A stretch of DNA of 64,000 nucleotides, from contig NZ_JAGIOE010000001.1 of NCBI RefSeq assembly GCF_017876575.1, positions 1,302,001 through 1,366,000 on the forward strand, read 5' to 3'. The notes beneath the pieces are model-generated. The model made no database searches. It saw only the letters and a program-made list of their open reading frames with translations, and was not told where the DNA came from. How positions within the stretch are numbered: the stretch's first letter is position 1; the number at the start of each line of letters is the position of its first letter. Source of the DNA: Paeniglutamicibacter psychrophenolicus (GTDB lineage: Bacteria > Actinomycetota > Actinomycetes > Actinomycetales > Micrococcaceae). Of this stretch, positions 34,358-43,642 are shown piece after piece. Both the position numbers and the translations under genes were made by a program.

Positions 34358-34383
34358 TTCATGTATGTAAGGACGCCCTCGGT

Positions 34384-35532
34384 ATGACCAACACCGTGCA
34401 CGAGCCCTCGGAGCAAGCGCTGATACAGCTACTTACCCCAGAAGGGGAACGTCGCTCGCACGCCGAGTACGACAGCTACATCCAGGACGTCGACGCGGAA
34501 ATGTTGCGTGGGTTCTACCGCGACATGGCATTGACCCGCCGCTTCGACCAGGAAGCCACCGCGCTTCAGCGCCAGGGGCAGCTGGCCCTGTGGGTTCCCT
34601 TGCGCGGACAGGAAGCGGCACAGATCGGTTCGGGAAGGGCCACCCGCCCGTCCGACTACATCTTCCCCACCTACCGCGAACACGGCGTGGCGCTGACCCG
34701 CAATGTCGACTTCCCGCAGATGCTGCGGATCTTCCGCGGCATCTCCAACGGCGGCTGGGACCCGAGGGAAAACAACTTCCACATGTACACCATGGTGCTC
34801 GCGGCCCAGATGCCGCACGCCACGGGCTATGCCATGGGCATCCAGCGCGACCAGGCCGGCTGGGACGCCGAGCGCCTCGAAAAGGACGGCGAGGCGGTCG
34901 TCGCCTACTTCGGCGACGGTTCCTCCACCGAGGGCGAGGTCCATGAATCCATGGTCTTCGCCGCCAGCTTCAACTCCCCGGTCGTCTTCTTCTGCCAGAA
35001 CAACCAGTGGGCCATCTCGGTCCCGTTCCACGTGCAGTCCAAGGTGCCGCTCGCCGACCGCGCCGCCGGCTACGGCTTCCCCGGAATCCGGGTGGACGGC
35101 AACGACGTGCTGGCCGTGCTGGCCGTGACCCGCTGGGCGCTCGAGCGCGCCCGCCGCGGCGAAGGCCCGGTGCTGATCGAGGCGGTCACCTACCGGATGA
35201 GCGCCCACACCACCGCCGACGACCCCACCAAATACCGCCTGGACGCCGACGAGGAAGCCTGGGTCGGCCGCGACCCGCTGGCCCGCCTGGAGAAGCACCT
35301 GCGCGACAACGACCTTGCCGACGAGCTGTTCTTCAAGCAGGTCGCCGTCGACGGCGACGAGATGGCCACCCGCGTCCGCGTCGAAGCCATGGCTTTCCCG
35401 GACCCGGAACTCGCCCAGTCCTTCGCCAACGTCTACGCCGAGGCACACCCGCTGATCCAGGAAGAGCTCAAGTGGCACCTGGAATACGAAGCAGGATTCG
35501 CCGACACCACCGAGGAAGGGGCCCCCCGATGA
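34384..35532 (+). CDS. bkdA: branched-chain 2-oxoacid dehydrogenase E1 alpha
   Basis: A 382-residue thiamin-diphosphate subunit. The ThDP motif starts with GDGSSTEGEVHE (177-188) and closes at QNNQWA (205-210). LWVPLRGQEAAQIG and FPTYREHG are typical of E1alpha. With E1beta and E2 it oxidatively decarboxylates branched-chain 2-oxoacids (or pyruvate) to acyl-CoA. The chosen start is ATG 34384; a longer frame upstream runs through the hairpin and is not credible. It overlaps the E1beta gene by four bases (ATGA). No E3 gene is in the window. Confidence 0.9.
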   Translation: MTNTVHEPSEQALIQLLTPEGERRSHAEYDSYIQDVDAEMLRGFYRDMALTRRFDQEATALQRQGQLALWVPLRGQEAAQIGSGRATRPSDYIFPTYREHGVALTRNVDFPQMLRIFRGISNGGWDPRENNFHMYTMVLAAQMPHATGYAMGIQRDQAGWDAERLEKDGEAVVAYFGDGSSTEGEVHESMVFAASFNSPVVFFCQNNQWAISVPFHVQSKVPLADRAAGYGFPGIRVDGNDVLAVLAVTRWALERARRGEGPVLIEAVTYRMSAHTTADDPTKYRLDADEEAWVGRDPLARLEKHLRDNDLADELFFKQVAVDGDEMATRVRVEAMAFPDPELAQSFANVYAEAHPLIQEELKWHLEYEAGFADTTEEGAPR

Positions 35533-36509
35533 GCACCACCACGATGACCCTGGCCAAGGCCATCACCGCCGGACTCGACAAGGTCCTGGCAACAAACCCC
35601 AAGTCCCTGCTCATCGGCGAGGACATCGGACGCCTGGGCGGGGTCTACCGCGTCACCGACGGGCTGATCGACAGCTACGGCGCCGACCGTGTGATCGATT
35701 CCCCGCTGGGCGAGGCCGGGATCATCGGCACGTCCATCGGGATGGCAATCCGCGGCTACTCGCCGATCGCCGAGATCCAGTTCGACGGCTTCGTCTTCCC
35801 CGCCTTCAACCAGATCACCACCCAGCTGGCCAAGATGCGTGCCCGCTCCGAGGGCCGCTTCGGCGCCCCGGTGGTCATCCGGATCCCGTACGGCGGCGGC
35901 ATCGGATCCATCGAGCACCACTCCGAATCCCCGGAGGCGCTCTTCGCGCACACCGCAGGGCTGCGCATCATGGCACCGTCCAACGCGCACGACGCCTACT
36001 GGATGATCCAGCAGGCCGCCGCCTGCCAGGACCCGGTGATCTTCTTCGAGCCCAAGCGCCGCTACTGGCTCAAGGGCGAGGTCGACACCGAGAACCCGGC
36101 CGCCGACGCCTTCAAGGCCCAGGTCATCCGGCCCGGCGAGGATGCCACCATCGTCACCTACGGCCCGCTGGTGCCCGTCGCCCTGGCCGCGGCCGAGGCT
36201 GCACGCGAGGACGGCCGCTCGGTGGAGGTCATCGACCTGCGCTCGGTCTCCCCGATCGACTTCGACACCATCACCGAGTCGGTGGAAAAGACCGGCCGGC
36301 TGATCGTCACGCACGAGGCACCGACCTTCGGCGGCATCGGCGGGGAAATCGCCGCCCGCATCTCCGAGCGCGCCTTCCTCTCGCTGGAGGCCCCGGTCAT
36401 CCGCGTCGGCGGCTTCCACATGCCCTACCCGGTGGCCAAGGTCGAGGAACAGTACCTGCCCGACATCGACAAGGTCCTCGAGGCCCTCGATCGGTCCTTC
36501 GCCTACTAA
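35529..36509 (+). CDS. bkdB: branched-chain 2-oxoacid dehydrogenase E1 beta
   Basis: A 326-residue E1beta subunit. Features are IGEDIGRLGGVYRVTDGL, the FNQITTQLAKMR region and RIPYGGGIGSIEHHSESPEA, in which the histidine pair sits at the active site. The C-terminal half is a transketolase-C fold (VEVIDLRSVSPID). It forms an alpha2beta2 heterotetramer with the product of 34384. A 62-base gap separates it from E2. Confidence 0.92.
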   Translation: MSTTTMTLAKAITAGLDKVLATNPKSLLIGEDIGRLGGVYRVTDGLIDSYGADRVIDSPLGEAGIIGTSIGMAIRGYSPIAEIQFDGFVFPAFNQITTQLAKMRARSEGRFGAPVVIRIPYGGGIGSIEHHSESPEALFAHTAGLRIMAPSNAHDAYWMIQQAAACQDPVIFFEPKRRYWLKGEVDTENPAADAFKAQVIRPGEDATIVTYGPLVPVALAAAEAAREDGRSVEVIDLRSVSPIDFDTITESVEKTGRLIVTHEAPTFGGIGGEIAARISERAFLSLEAPVIRVGGFHMPYPVAKVEEQYLPDIDKVLEALDRSFAY

Positions 36510-36571
36510 ATGAGTGGTGCGCACGAGCGCCACCGCACCGCTGCAGCATTGTTTCTTAAAGGAGTCAGACG

Positions 36572-37999
36572 ATGAGCACCTTCAACCTTCCCGATGTCGG
36601 CGAAGGCCTCACCGAGGCCGAAATCGTCGGATGGAAAGTCAAGCCCGGGGACACCGTGGTCGTCAACCAGGTCTTCGTGGAAATCGAGACCGCCAAGTCG
36701 CTGGTCGAGCTGCCCAGCCCCTACGCCGGCGTGGTCAAGGAACTGCATGCCGCCGAGGGCGAGACCCTGGCCGTGGGTGCCCCGCTCTTCTCCGTGGACG
36801 AAGTCGGTTCCCGGCCGGCCCCGCTGACCAACGTGCCCCAGGTGGCCGACATCGCCGAATCCGACACCCCGGTTGCCAGCGAGGAGCCCGGCCCGCTGGT
36901 GGGCTCGGGCCCCAAGGCCGACGCCGTCAAGCGCCGCGCCCGCACCAACCGCCCGGCCCCGGCCAAGCCCGGCAAGGCCGCAGGCGCACCGGGTGCCCCA
37001 GCGATCCCCGCGGCGCTGGCCGACACCATTTCGCGCCGCGCCGCCGAGATCGGCCAGGCCTCCACCCGGCTGACCGCTGCGGCCAAGCCCGCGGTGGCCG
37101 CCTTCGTGGACCGTGTGCTGGCCAAGCCGCCCGTGCGCAAGGTCGCCAAGGAACTCGGCGTGGATTTGACCGAGGTCACCGGCACCGGCGGACAGGGTGA
37201 GATCACCCGAGACGACGTGATCTCCTACAAGTCCCAGCGCGAGGCCGAACGCGACGCCGCCCCGATGTTCTGGTCCTCCCGGGGCGTGGAGCGCGACGAG
37301 CGGATCGTGCGCACCCCAGTGCGCGGGGTGCGCAAGGCCACGGCCAAGGCCATGGTCGACTCGGCCTTCACCGCCCCGCACGTGTCGATCTTCGTTGACG
37401 TGGATGCCTCCCGGACCATGGAGTACGTGGCCCGGCTGAAGAAGAGCCGCGATTTCGAGGGCATCCGGGTTTCCCCGCTGCTGGTGCTGGCCAAGGCCGT
37501 CATCTGGGCGGCCGCCCGCAACCCCTCGGTCAACGCCTCGTGGGTGGAGACCGAGAACGGCGCCGAGATCCAGGTCAAGCACTTCATGAACCTGGGCATC
37601 GCCGCGGCAACCCCGCGCGGGCTGATCGTCCCGAACGTCAAGGAAGCGCAGAACCTGTCCATGCGCGAGCTGGCGATCGCGCTGAACGACCTGGCCGAGA
37701 CCGCCCGCGCCGGCAAGACCTCCCCGGCCGACATGTCCGGCGGCACCCTGACGGTGACCAACATCGGCGTGCTGGGCATCGACACCGGAACCCCGATCAT
37801 CAACCCCGGCGAGGTCGCGATCGTCGCCTTCGGTACCATCCGGCAGAAGCCGTGGGTCGTCGACGGTGCGGTGGTGCCGCGCTGGATCACCACCCTGGGC
37901 GGCTCCTTCGACCACCGCGTGGTGGACGGGGACCTGTCGGCCCGCTTCATGGCGGACGTGGCGGCCATCATGCAGGAACCGGCGCTGCTGCTGGACTGA
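36572..37999 (+). CDS. bkdC: 2-oxoacid dehydrogenase E2, dihydrolipoyl acyltransferase
   Basis: A 475-residue E2 core protein. The single lipoyl domain carries Lys42 (ETAKSLVE). An Ala/Pro-rich linker follows. The peripheral-subunit-binding domain is near 188-222 ([17 protein letters not shown] and [14 protein letters not shown]), and the catalytic domain ends with DHRVVDGD, His448 and Asp452 in the active site. Between the linker and the binding domain there is an extra Ala-rich segment (about 130-185), longer than usual. AAAGGAG precedes the ATG. Confidence 0.92.
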   Translation: MSTFNLPDVGEGLTEAEIVGWKVKPGDTVVVNQVFVEIETAKSLVELPSPYAGVVKELHAAEGETLAVGAPLFSVDEVGSRPAPLTNVPQVADIAESDTPVASEEPGPLVGSGPKADAVKRRARTNRPAPAKPGKAAGAPGAPAIPAALADTISRRAAEIGQASTRLTAAAKPAVAAFVDRVLAKPPVRKVAKELGVDLTEVTGTGGQGEITRDDVISYKSQREAERDAAPMFWSSRGVERDERIVRTPVRGVRKATAKAMVDSAFTAPHVSIFVDVDASRTMEYVARLKKSRDFEGIRVSPLLVLAKAVIWAAARNPSVNASWVETENGAEIQVKHFMNLGIAAATPRGLIVPNVKEAQNLSMRELAIALNDLAETARAGKTSPADMSGGTLTVTNIGVLGIDTGTPIINPGEVAIVAFGTIRQKPWVVDGAVVPRWITTLGGSFDHRVVDGDLSARFMADVAAIMQEPALLLD

Positions 38000-38028
38000 C
38001 ACCTACAGCGGGAAAACCTGTCGGGCCC

Positions 38029-38062
38029 GGCCGGTGCGTGGAAGCGATTCCGCGCACCGGCC
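38029..38062. terminator. terminator of the 2-oxoacid dehydrogenase operon
   Basis: A 15-bp stem (38029-38043 with 38048-38062, one G-T wobble) with a GCGA tetraloop lies 29 bases beyond the E2 stop. Confidence 0.7.
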
Positions 38063-38158
38063 GCGGCACTTTTCCGCGCTGGCAATTCCACCGGTGCTGG
38101 GGCACAGTGGGAAGCGTATCGACGTCCGATTATGCACTCGCGCACAAGGAGACCACCG

Positions 38159-38971
38159 ATGAGCATCAACCGGGCAGCCACCGCATTCGGTGTTGCATCC
38201 CTGCTGGGCATGGTTATGCTGGCCGGCTGCGCAGATGCCGCACCCCGCAACACCCTGGACCAAAGCACCATAGATTCGAGCCCTTTCGGCCCGCCCCAGG
38301 TGCCCTCCGCCTACCACGGGGAAGATTCCGGCAGCCAGACCCCGACCCCCACCCCGGCGGCCTCGAGCCAAACGTCCGGCACCCCGGTCCCCGCCGGCGA
38401 GATCGACACCACCGGGTGGAAGAGCTTCAGCACCCAGGGCGTGGGCTTCAAGTACCCGGCCGACTGGAACATCGAGGAAGACGACTGCAGCGACTGCAAC
38501 TCCACGGCCAAGGCACTGGATGACCCGTTCGCCAAGTGGGACCTCGAAACCTCCGACGGCGACGAGATCGCGGAGTTCAGGGCCGACAGCGCGACGGACA
38601 CCGACGGCGACACGGCAACCTACACCCGCACCGTCCTGGAATCCACGCCCCTGGACTCCGGCTTCCACCAACCGGCCGAGGTGCTCTTCGAACACACGGT
38701 GATCCAGGCCCCGGGCAAGAAGACCGAGCAAAAGGTCATGCTGATGATCAACGATTCCGCAGCGGCCAAGGACCGCGACGAACGCCCGGCGCTGGGCTTC
38801 TTCACGCCGATCAAGGGCCTGGCCAGCCAAATGGCCAGCACCGACGACCTGGCCGAGGAACTGGGGTTCGACGACGACCAGGTGAGCCTCGACGATGCCA
38901 GGAAGATCATGCGAAGCAGGGAATACCGGCAATTGCGGGCCGTCATGCTCAGCGTGCGGGTTGAGAAGTAG
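38159..38971 (+). CDS. hypothetical lipoprotein
   Basis: A 270-residue protein with a signal peptide ending in the lipobox LAGC (Cys about 24), so it should be anchored at the outer face of the membrane. A Ser/Thr/Pro-rich linker (about 45-85) leads to a globular domain that begins WKSFSTQGVGFKYPADW, a PsbP/LpqN-like start found in several actinobacterial lipoproteins. No catalytic motif is visible. ATG has AAGGAG upstream. It lies between the E2 gene and trpF and seems to be its own unit. Confidence 0.75.
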   Translation: MSINRAATAFGVASLLGMVMLAGCADAAPRNTLDQSTIDSSPFGPPQVPSAYHGEDSGSQTPTPTPAASSQTSGTPVPAGEIDTTGWKSFSTQGVGFKYPADWNIEEDDCSDCNSTAKALDDPFAKWDLETSDGDEIAEFRADSATDTDGDTATYTRTVLESTPLDSGFHQPAEVLFEHTVIQAPGKKTEQKVMLMINDSAAAKDRDERPALGFFTPIKGLASQMASTDDLAEELGFDDDQVSLDDARKIMRSREYRQLRAVMLSVRVEK

Positions 38972-39013
38972 CATGGATGCAGACCAACCCATGTACCGAC
39001 CCGGAAGTGCCGA

Positions 39014-39652
39014 GTGAAACACCCGCTGTACGTCAAGATCTGTGGACTGAGCACTCCGGCGACCGTGGAAGCGGCAGTGGCGGCCGGAGCAAACGCCGTG
39101 GGATTCGTCTTTGCCCCCGGAAGCCCCCGAACCGTGGACCCGGAACTCGTCAAGGCGCTCGTCACACGGGTGCCCGAGGACGTCGAGACCGTCGGTGTCT
39201 TCCGCAACCAGCCGCTGGACCAGGTCATCGACATCGCCAGGCGGGCCGGAGTGGGCACCGTGCAGCTGCACGGGGATGAAGCGTACTCGGATGTGCAGGA
39301 ACTGCACGGGCAGGGATTTGCGACGCTGCGCGCCCTGTCCATCGATGCCTACCGTGCGCTGGCCGAGGCGGAGCGGGAACTCTGGGAGACCGAGCGGATC
39401 CTGCTGGACGCCGTGGAGCCGGGTGCCGGGGTCACCTTTGATGCCTCGGAGCTGCTGGCTGCACCTCCCGTCGGAACGTGGATCCTGGCCGGGGGACTGA
39501 ACCCCGGCAACGTCGCGCACCTGGTCGAGACCCTGCACCCCGCCGGGGTGGATGTCTCCTCCGGCGTCGAATCCAGCCGCGGCACCAAGGACATCGGGTT
39601 GATCAAGGCGTTCATCGCCGCGGCACGTTCCACCGAAGCAACGGCCGAATAG
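39014..39652 (+). CDS. trpF: phosphoribosylanthranilate isomerase
   Basis: A 212-residue TIM-barrel enzyme of tryptophan synthesis. KICGLSTPATVEAA carries the general-base Cys (about 10), VGFVFAPGSPR, VQLHGDE, and the phosphate-binding ILAGGLNPGNV and DVSSGVESSRGTKD are all present. It starts with GTG at 39014, with GGAAG six bases upstream. It stands apart from other trp genes, which are absent from the window. Some actinobacteria use PriA for this step, so a dedicated TrpF is worth noting. Confidence 0.9.
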   Translation: MKHPLYVKICGLSTPATVEAAVAAGANAVGFVFAPGSPRTVDPELVKALVTRVPEDVETVGVFRNQPLDQVIDIARRAGVGTVQLHGDEAYSDVQELHGQGFATLRALSIDAYRALAEAERELWETERILLDAVEPGAGVTFDASELLAAPPVGTWILAGGLNPGNVAHLVETLHPAGVDVSSGVESSRGTKDIGLIKAFIAAARSTEATAE

Positions 39653-39816
39653 GCGCGGCGTCTTGCGCCCCCGGAGGGCGCTGCAATGGGGACCCCACCG
39701 GTGACTGATACTTTTTACCTCTGAATCAAGCTGAAACATGTATTTCCCATAAGTAATCTTTGCGTCCTAATCTGGCTGTGGAGCACATCGGTGCCCGCAA
39801 CCGGAGGGTGGACGAC

Positions 39817-40710
39817 GTGGAAGTACGTCAGATGCGTTACTTCATTGCCGTGGCCGAGGAAAAACACTTTGGCCGCGCGGCACAACGCCTGCATATGGCC
39901 CAGCCTCCGCTGTCCCAGCAGATCAAGGCGCTCGAGGAGCAGCTGGGCACCCAACTGCTGGTGCGCACCACCCGCAAGGTAGACCTCACCGCTGCCGGCG
40001 AGTTGCTCCTGGCCCGGGCCAGGTTGCTGCTGGCCGAAATCGAGAAGCTCGAACAGGACGTCAAGCTCGTGGGCCAGGGCGCCAGCGGCGTGCTGCGGGT
40101 GGGCGTCTCCGGCACCGCCACCTACCGACTGATGCCCATCATCGTGCAAGCGGCCCGGAAACACATGCCGGGCCTGCGCCTGAGCGTGCAGGGCGAGATG
40201 CTCACCCCCGAGATGGAAATCGCGCTGGAAGAGCAGCGCGTGGATGTCGCGGTGCTGCGCCCGCCGATCCGTTCGAACCAGTTGAGCCTGAAGTTCCTTG
40301 AGAAGGACGAACTTGTCGTGGCACTGCCCGAGGACCACGAACTTGCCTCGCGCGGATTGCTCGACCTTGCGGACCTGGCCGATGAACCCTTCATCGCCTA
40401 CCCGATGAGCTCCGCGGTGAATGCCATCTCCACCGAGGCCTGCCGCCGGGCCGGCTTCAGCCCCCAGATCGTCCAGGAAACCCAGGAGACCTCCACCCTG
40501 CTTTCATTCGTAGCGGCGGGGATGGGCGTGGCCCTGGTCCCCACCGCACGACGCATGTTTGCCCTGCAGGGCATCGTCTTCCGCCAGCTGCGCAATGCGC
40601 CCGCGGTCGACCTTGCCGTCGCCTGGAAGACCGACAACGAAACCGCCCTGCTGAAAAAGTTCCTGGACCTCTTCGAGACTCCAGCCACCACGGAAGGAAA
40701 CCAGGCGTGA
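39817..40710 (+). CDS. catR: LysR-type regulator of the catechol branch
   Basis: A 297-residue LysR regulator. The helix-turn-helix lies in RYFIAVAEEKHFGRAAQRLHMAQPPLSQQIKALE, close to CatR/BenM. The effector domain (about 90-290) has the usual periplasmic-binding-like layout. The GTG at 39817 is chosen because GGAGGG lies eight bases upstream and the resulting start MEVRQMRYF is the family standard. Unlike proteobacterial catR, it is not divergent: its stop overlaps the catB start (GTGA), so it is co-transcribed with catBC. cis,cis-muconate is the likely inducer. Confidence 0.85.
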   Translation: MEVRQMRYFIAVAEEKHFGRAAQRLHMAQPPLSQQIKALEEQLGTQLLVRTTRKVDLTAAGELLLARARLLLAEIEKLEQDVKLVGQGASGVLRVGVSGTATYRLMPIIVQAARKHMPGLRLSVQGEMLTPEMEIALEEQRVDVAVLRPPIRSNQLSLKFLEKDELVVALPEDHELASRGLLDLADLADEPFIAYPMSSAVNAISTEACRRAGFSPQIVQETQETSTLLSFVAAGMGVALVPTARRMFALQGIVFRQLRNAPAVDLAVAWKTDNETALLKKFLDLFETPATTEGNQA

Positions 40711-41807
40711 AGATCCTGCGCATTGAAGCGATTCCCTATTCGATTCCCTACAACCACCCGCTCAAGTTCGCCAGCGGCCAGGTCACCGATGCCGAGCACG
40801 TGCTGGTGCGCATCCACTCGGACGAGGGACTCATCGGGGAGGCCGATGCCCCGCCGCGGCCCTACACCTATGGCGAGACCCAGGAATCGATCATCACCAT
40901 CATCGAGAAGGTCTTCGCCCCGCAACTCATCGGGCTCGATCCCTTCGACCGCGGCAAGGTCCACGAGGTGATGGCCCGGACCATCCACAACCAGGTCGCC
41001 AAGGGTGCCGTGGACATCGCGTTGTGGGACCTGCTGGGCAAGGCGCTGGGAACCCCGGTGCACAAGCTGCTGGGCGGCTACACCGATTCGATGCGCGTCT
41101 CGCACATGCTCGGTTTCAAGCCGGCCCAGGAACTGCTCGACGAGGCGCTGCGCTTCGGCGAGGAATACGGCATCACCACCTTCAAGCTCAAGGTCGGACG
41201 CCGCCCGCTGGCCCTGGACATCGAGGCCTGCCATGTGCTGCGCGCCGGGCTCGGCGACGACGTGGAACTCTACCTGGACGCCAACCGCGGCTGGAGCGCC
41301 AACGAGGCCATGGAGGTGCTTCGCCGCACCGAGGGCCTGGGGCTGACAGCCCTGGAGGAACCATGCGACGCGAAGGAAGCCATGAGCCGCCGCCGGCTGG
41401 TGGAAAAGTCCCCGATCCCCATCGTGGGCGACGAGTCGGTGCCCACGGCCGGGGATGTCTCTCGCGAACTGCTCTCCGGAGGTTCGAACGCGATCTGCAT
41501 CAAGACTGCACGCAGCGGCTTCACCGAGGCCACCGAGATCCTGGGCCTGTGCACCGGGCTGGGCGTGGATGTCACCATGGGAAACCAGATCGACACGCAG
41601 GTCGGCTCGCTGGCCACCGTGACCTTCGGTGCCGCCCACGAGGCCACCGTCCGCCGGGCGGGCGAGCTGTCCAACTTCCTGGACATGGCCGACGACCTGC
41701 TGGCCGAACCCATCCGCATCAACGGCGGCCGCATCTCGGTGCGCAACGTCCCGGGGGTCGGCGCCGCCATCGACGAGGACAAGCTCTCCCAATACCGCCA
41801 GAACTAG
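40707..41807 (+). CDS. catB: muconate cycloisomerase
   Basis: A 366-residue enolase-superfamily enzyme that lactonises cis,cis-muconate. FKLKVGR carries the Lys-x-Lys pair (about 162-164). Metal ligands fall in LYLDANRGW (Asp about 193), ALEEPCD (Glu about 218) and VGDESV (Asp about 243), with Lys in ICIKTARSG near 267. It starts with GTG overlapping the catR stop and is followed by catC after 33 bases. Confidence 0.92.
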   Translation: MKILRIEAIPYSIPYNHPLKFASGQVTDAEHVLVRIHSDEGLIGEADAPPRPYTYGETQESIITIIEKVFAPQLIGLDPFDRGKVHEVMARTIHNQVAKGAVDIALWDLLGKALGTPVHKLLGGYTDSMRVSHMLGFKPAQELLDEALRFGEEYGITTFKLKVGRRPLALDIEACHVLRAGLGDDVELYLDANRGWSANEAMEVLRRTEGLGLTALEEPCDAKEAMSRRRLVEKSPIPIVGDESVPTAGDVSRELLSGGSNAICIKTARSGFTEATEILGLCTGLGVDVTMGNQIDTQVGSLATVTFGAAHEATVRRAGELSNFLDMADDLLAEPIRINGGRISVRNVPGVGAAIDEDKLSQYRQN

Positions 41808-41840
41808 CACCTACCCATCACGCCTAATCCAGGAGAAGAC

Positions 41841-42119
41841 ATGTTGTTCCTTGCCCGCATGGACGTAACGTTCCCGACCCACCTGACCGAGGCGCAGATC
41901 GCCGATTTCCAGGTCCGCGAGAAGGAGTACTCGGGATCGCTGCAAAGCAGCGGAAAAATGGCCGGCATCTGGCGCATCGTCGGTGAGTACGCCAACCACT
42001 CGCTGTTCGACGTCGAATCGAATGACGAGCTGCACCAGATCCTCAGCGGGTTCCCGATGTACCCGTACATGAAGATCAATGTCACCCCGCTGGCCAAGCA
42101 CCCGAACTCGATTCGCTAA
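41841..42119 (+). CDS. catC: muconolactone delta-isomerase
   Basis: A 92-residue protein that matches the family length. It isomerises muconolactone to 3-oxoadipate enol-lactone. FLARMDVTFP, REKEYSGSLQSSGKMAGIWRIVGEYANHSLFDV and the YPYMKINVTPLAKHP end are family hallmarks; the conserved Glu in REKEYS lies in the active site. AGGAG is six bases ahead of the ATG. A U-tract terminator follows at once, so the transcript ends here and catA is separate. Confidence 0.95.
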   Translation: MLFLARMDVTFPTHLTEAQIADFQVREKEYSGSLQSSGKMAGIWRIVGEYANHSLFDVESNDELHQILSGFPMYPYMKINVTPLAKHPNSIR

Positions 42120-42144
42120 TACCCTGTCTCTTTCGCACGCCGCG

Positions 42145-42200
42145 CGGTCCGTGGCGCCGGGGCACGCTTCAATGCGTGCCCGGGTGCCGCGGACCGTTTT
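42145..42200 (+). terminator. Rho-independent terminator after catC
   Basis: A 23-base stem with three mismatches (42145-42167 with 42174-42196) is followed directly by TTTT. It is the most classical terminator in the window. Confidence 0.85.
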
Positions 42201-42222
42201 CGTTGGCGGGCAGGCTGGCGCC

Positions 42223-42248
42223 GGGTGTGGTGCGGGTGTGGTGCGGGT
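42223..42248. repeat. short tandem repeat
   Basis: The 11-base unit GGGTGTGGTGC occurs twice plus four bases of a third, just outside the 3' end of the HNH gene. Likely a slippage product. Confidence 0.6.
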
Positions 42249-42256
42249 CCCCGGCG

Positions 42257-43642
42257 TCAGCCGGGGGTGCCGGGCAGCGGCGGTGCGGTGGAGGTGTAGG
42301 TCGCCCCGACCGGGGTGGTGATCTCGATGGCGTGCCGCCCGCCGCTGTCCACGACGCGCTCCTCCCAGCCGGATTGTTCCTTGGTCTGGTTGCAACTTGC
42401 ACACCTCCCGGCCGAATTGGCCTCGCTGGTCGGGCCGCCGCGGCTGTGTTGGACCACGTGGTCGAAGTGCTTGATCGGTGCGTTGCACCAGGGGGTGCGG
42501 CAGTACCTGTCGCGGATGCTGATCAGGTCCTTCAGGGCGGTGGGGAATTGGCGGGACCTGGAGTCCATGGCCACCAGCGCCCCGGTGTCGGGGTGGGTGT
42601 AGATCCTCTTGAGGGACACCAGCCCCCGGTAGCGTTCCCGGTCCTGGGGGTCCCGCCCGGCGACCACCATCCTGGCCCAGGTGGAGGGGACGGTGCCGTA
42701 GCCGACCAGGTGGGCCGGTTCGCTGGAGCCCTGGAAGAGGGTGCGGTCGTTCATGACCAGGTTCAGGACGACCTTCACGCCCTGGGCCGGCTTCCTCCCG
42801 CTGACCCGGTCCACCAGCACGTCGGCCCGGATCTGGGCCAGGGTGCGGGGGTCCCCGGCCGCCTTGATCTCCCGGGCCGCCTCGTCCAGGGCCTGGTGCA
42901 CGGCCAGTCCGTCGTCGACGGGCAGCAGCCCGGCCAGCTGCATCATGCCGTCGCGGGCCGGGAACGCGGCCGCGTAGCGCCCGGCCCGGGCGTCCTCCAG
43001 GCGGGTCAGGGCGTCGAGCGAGTCGTACCTGTAGGCGAGGCGGCGCACGGTGTCCACCAGCTGCCGGTCGCACATCCCGTCCAGGGCGTGCGGGGTGCGC
43101 ATCAGTTCGGCGTCCACTTCCTGGCGTTCCCGGGAGGGGAGGTTCCGGGTTTCGCTGTCGATGGCCATGGCCTGGGCCTCGTTGAGGTTCCCGGCCAGCA
43201 GTGCGGCGAAGGTCAGGGGCAGGTCCTGGACCATGCGGTTGGAGTAGGCCATGAAGGCCCTGCCCTTGTCCGGGGATTCGCGCCGCGCCATCCCGGCCTG
43301 GACGCCGACCCCGTAGGCGGGGTTGTTTTCGTGGACCCCGGCCTCGGTGCGGGCGTCGATGACGCTTTGCTGCATCATGGTGCCGGCGATGAGCTGTGCG
43401 CCGCAGGCCGCGCCCTTGATGCGTTCGAGCATGGCCATTTTTTCGTGTTGGTCCCGGGCGCTGCCGCCGGTGTGCAGGTTGGCGACGCCGTCCAGGAACG
43501 CGTGGAGGTAGGCCAGGTCTTCGGCGTGGCTGCGTCCGGGCACCGGCGGGAGGGGGATGGCCGGGGGCGTTGGGGCCGCCGGCGCACTGTTTTCGTCGGG
43601 GGGTTCGTCTTCCGAATCCTCTTTGTGGTATTCATCGAACAT
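42257..43642 (-). CDS. DUF222 (13E12 repeat) HNH endonuclease family protein
   Basis: A 461-residue protein with the DUF222 helical region (about 45-350) and a C-terminal HNH domain: CRTPWCNAPIKHFDHVVQ followed by HSRGGPTSEANSAGRCASCNQ, with the His-Asn-His positions and two zinc CxxC-like pairs. This multicopy actinobacterial family is related to the mycobacterial REP13E12 repeats; function is unknown and mobility is suspected. It lies on the opposite strand between catC and catA. A GGAGG only one base from ATG is too close to act as a ribosome site; a TAGAAT at -18 to -13 suggests near-leaderless expression. Confidence 0.88.
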   Translation of the reverse strand: MFDEYHKEDSEDEPPDENSAPAAPTPPAIPLPPVPGRSHAEDLAYLHAFLDGVANLHTGGSARDQHEKMAMLERIKGAACGAQLIAGTMMQQSVIDARTEAGVHENNPAYGVGVQAGMARRESPDKGRAFMAYSNRMVQDLPLTFAALLAGNLNEAQAMAIDSETRNLPSRERQEVDAELMRTPHALDGMCDRQLVDTVRRLAYRYDSLDALTRLEDARAGRYAAAFPARDGMMQLAGLLPVDDGLAVHQALDEAAREIKAAGDPRTLAQIRADVLVDRVSGRKPAQGVKVVLNLVMNDRTLFQGSSEPAHLVGYGTVPSTWARMVVAGRDPQDRERYRGLVSLKRIYTHPDTGALVAMDSRSRQFPTALKDLISIRDRYCRTPWCNAPIKHFDHVVQHSRGGPTSEANSAGRCASCNQTKEQSGWEERVVDSGGRHAIEITTPVGATYTSTAPPLPGTPG

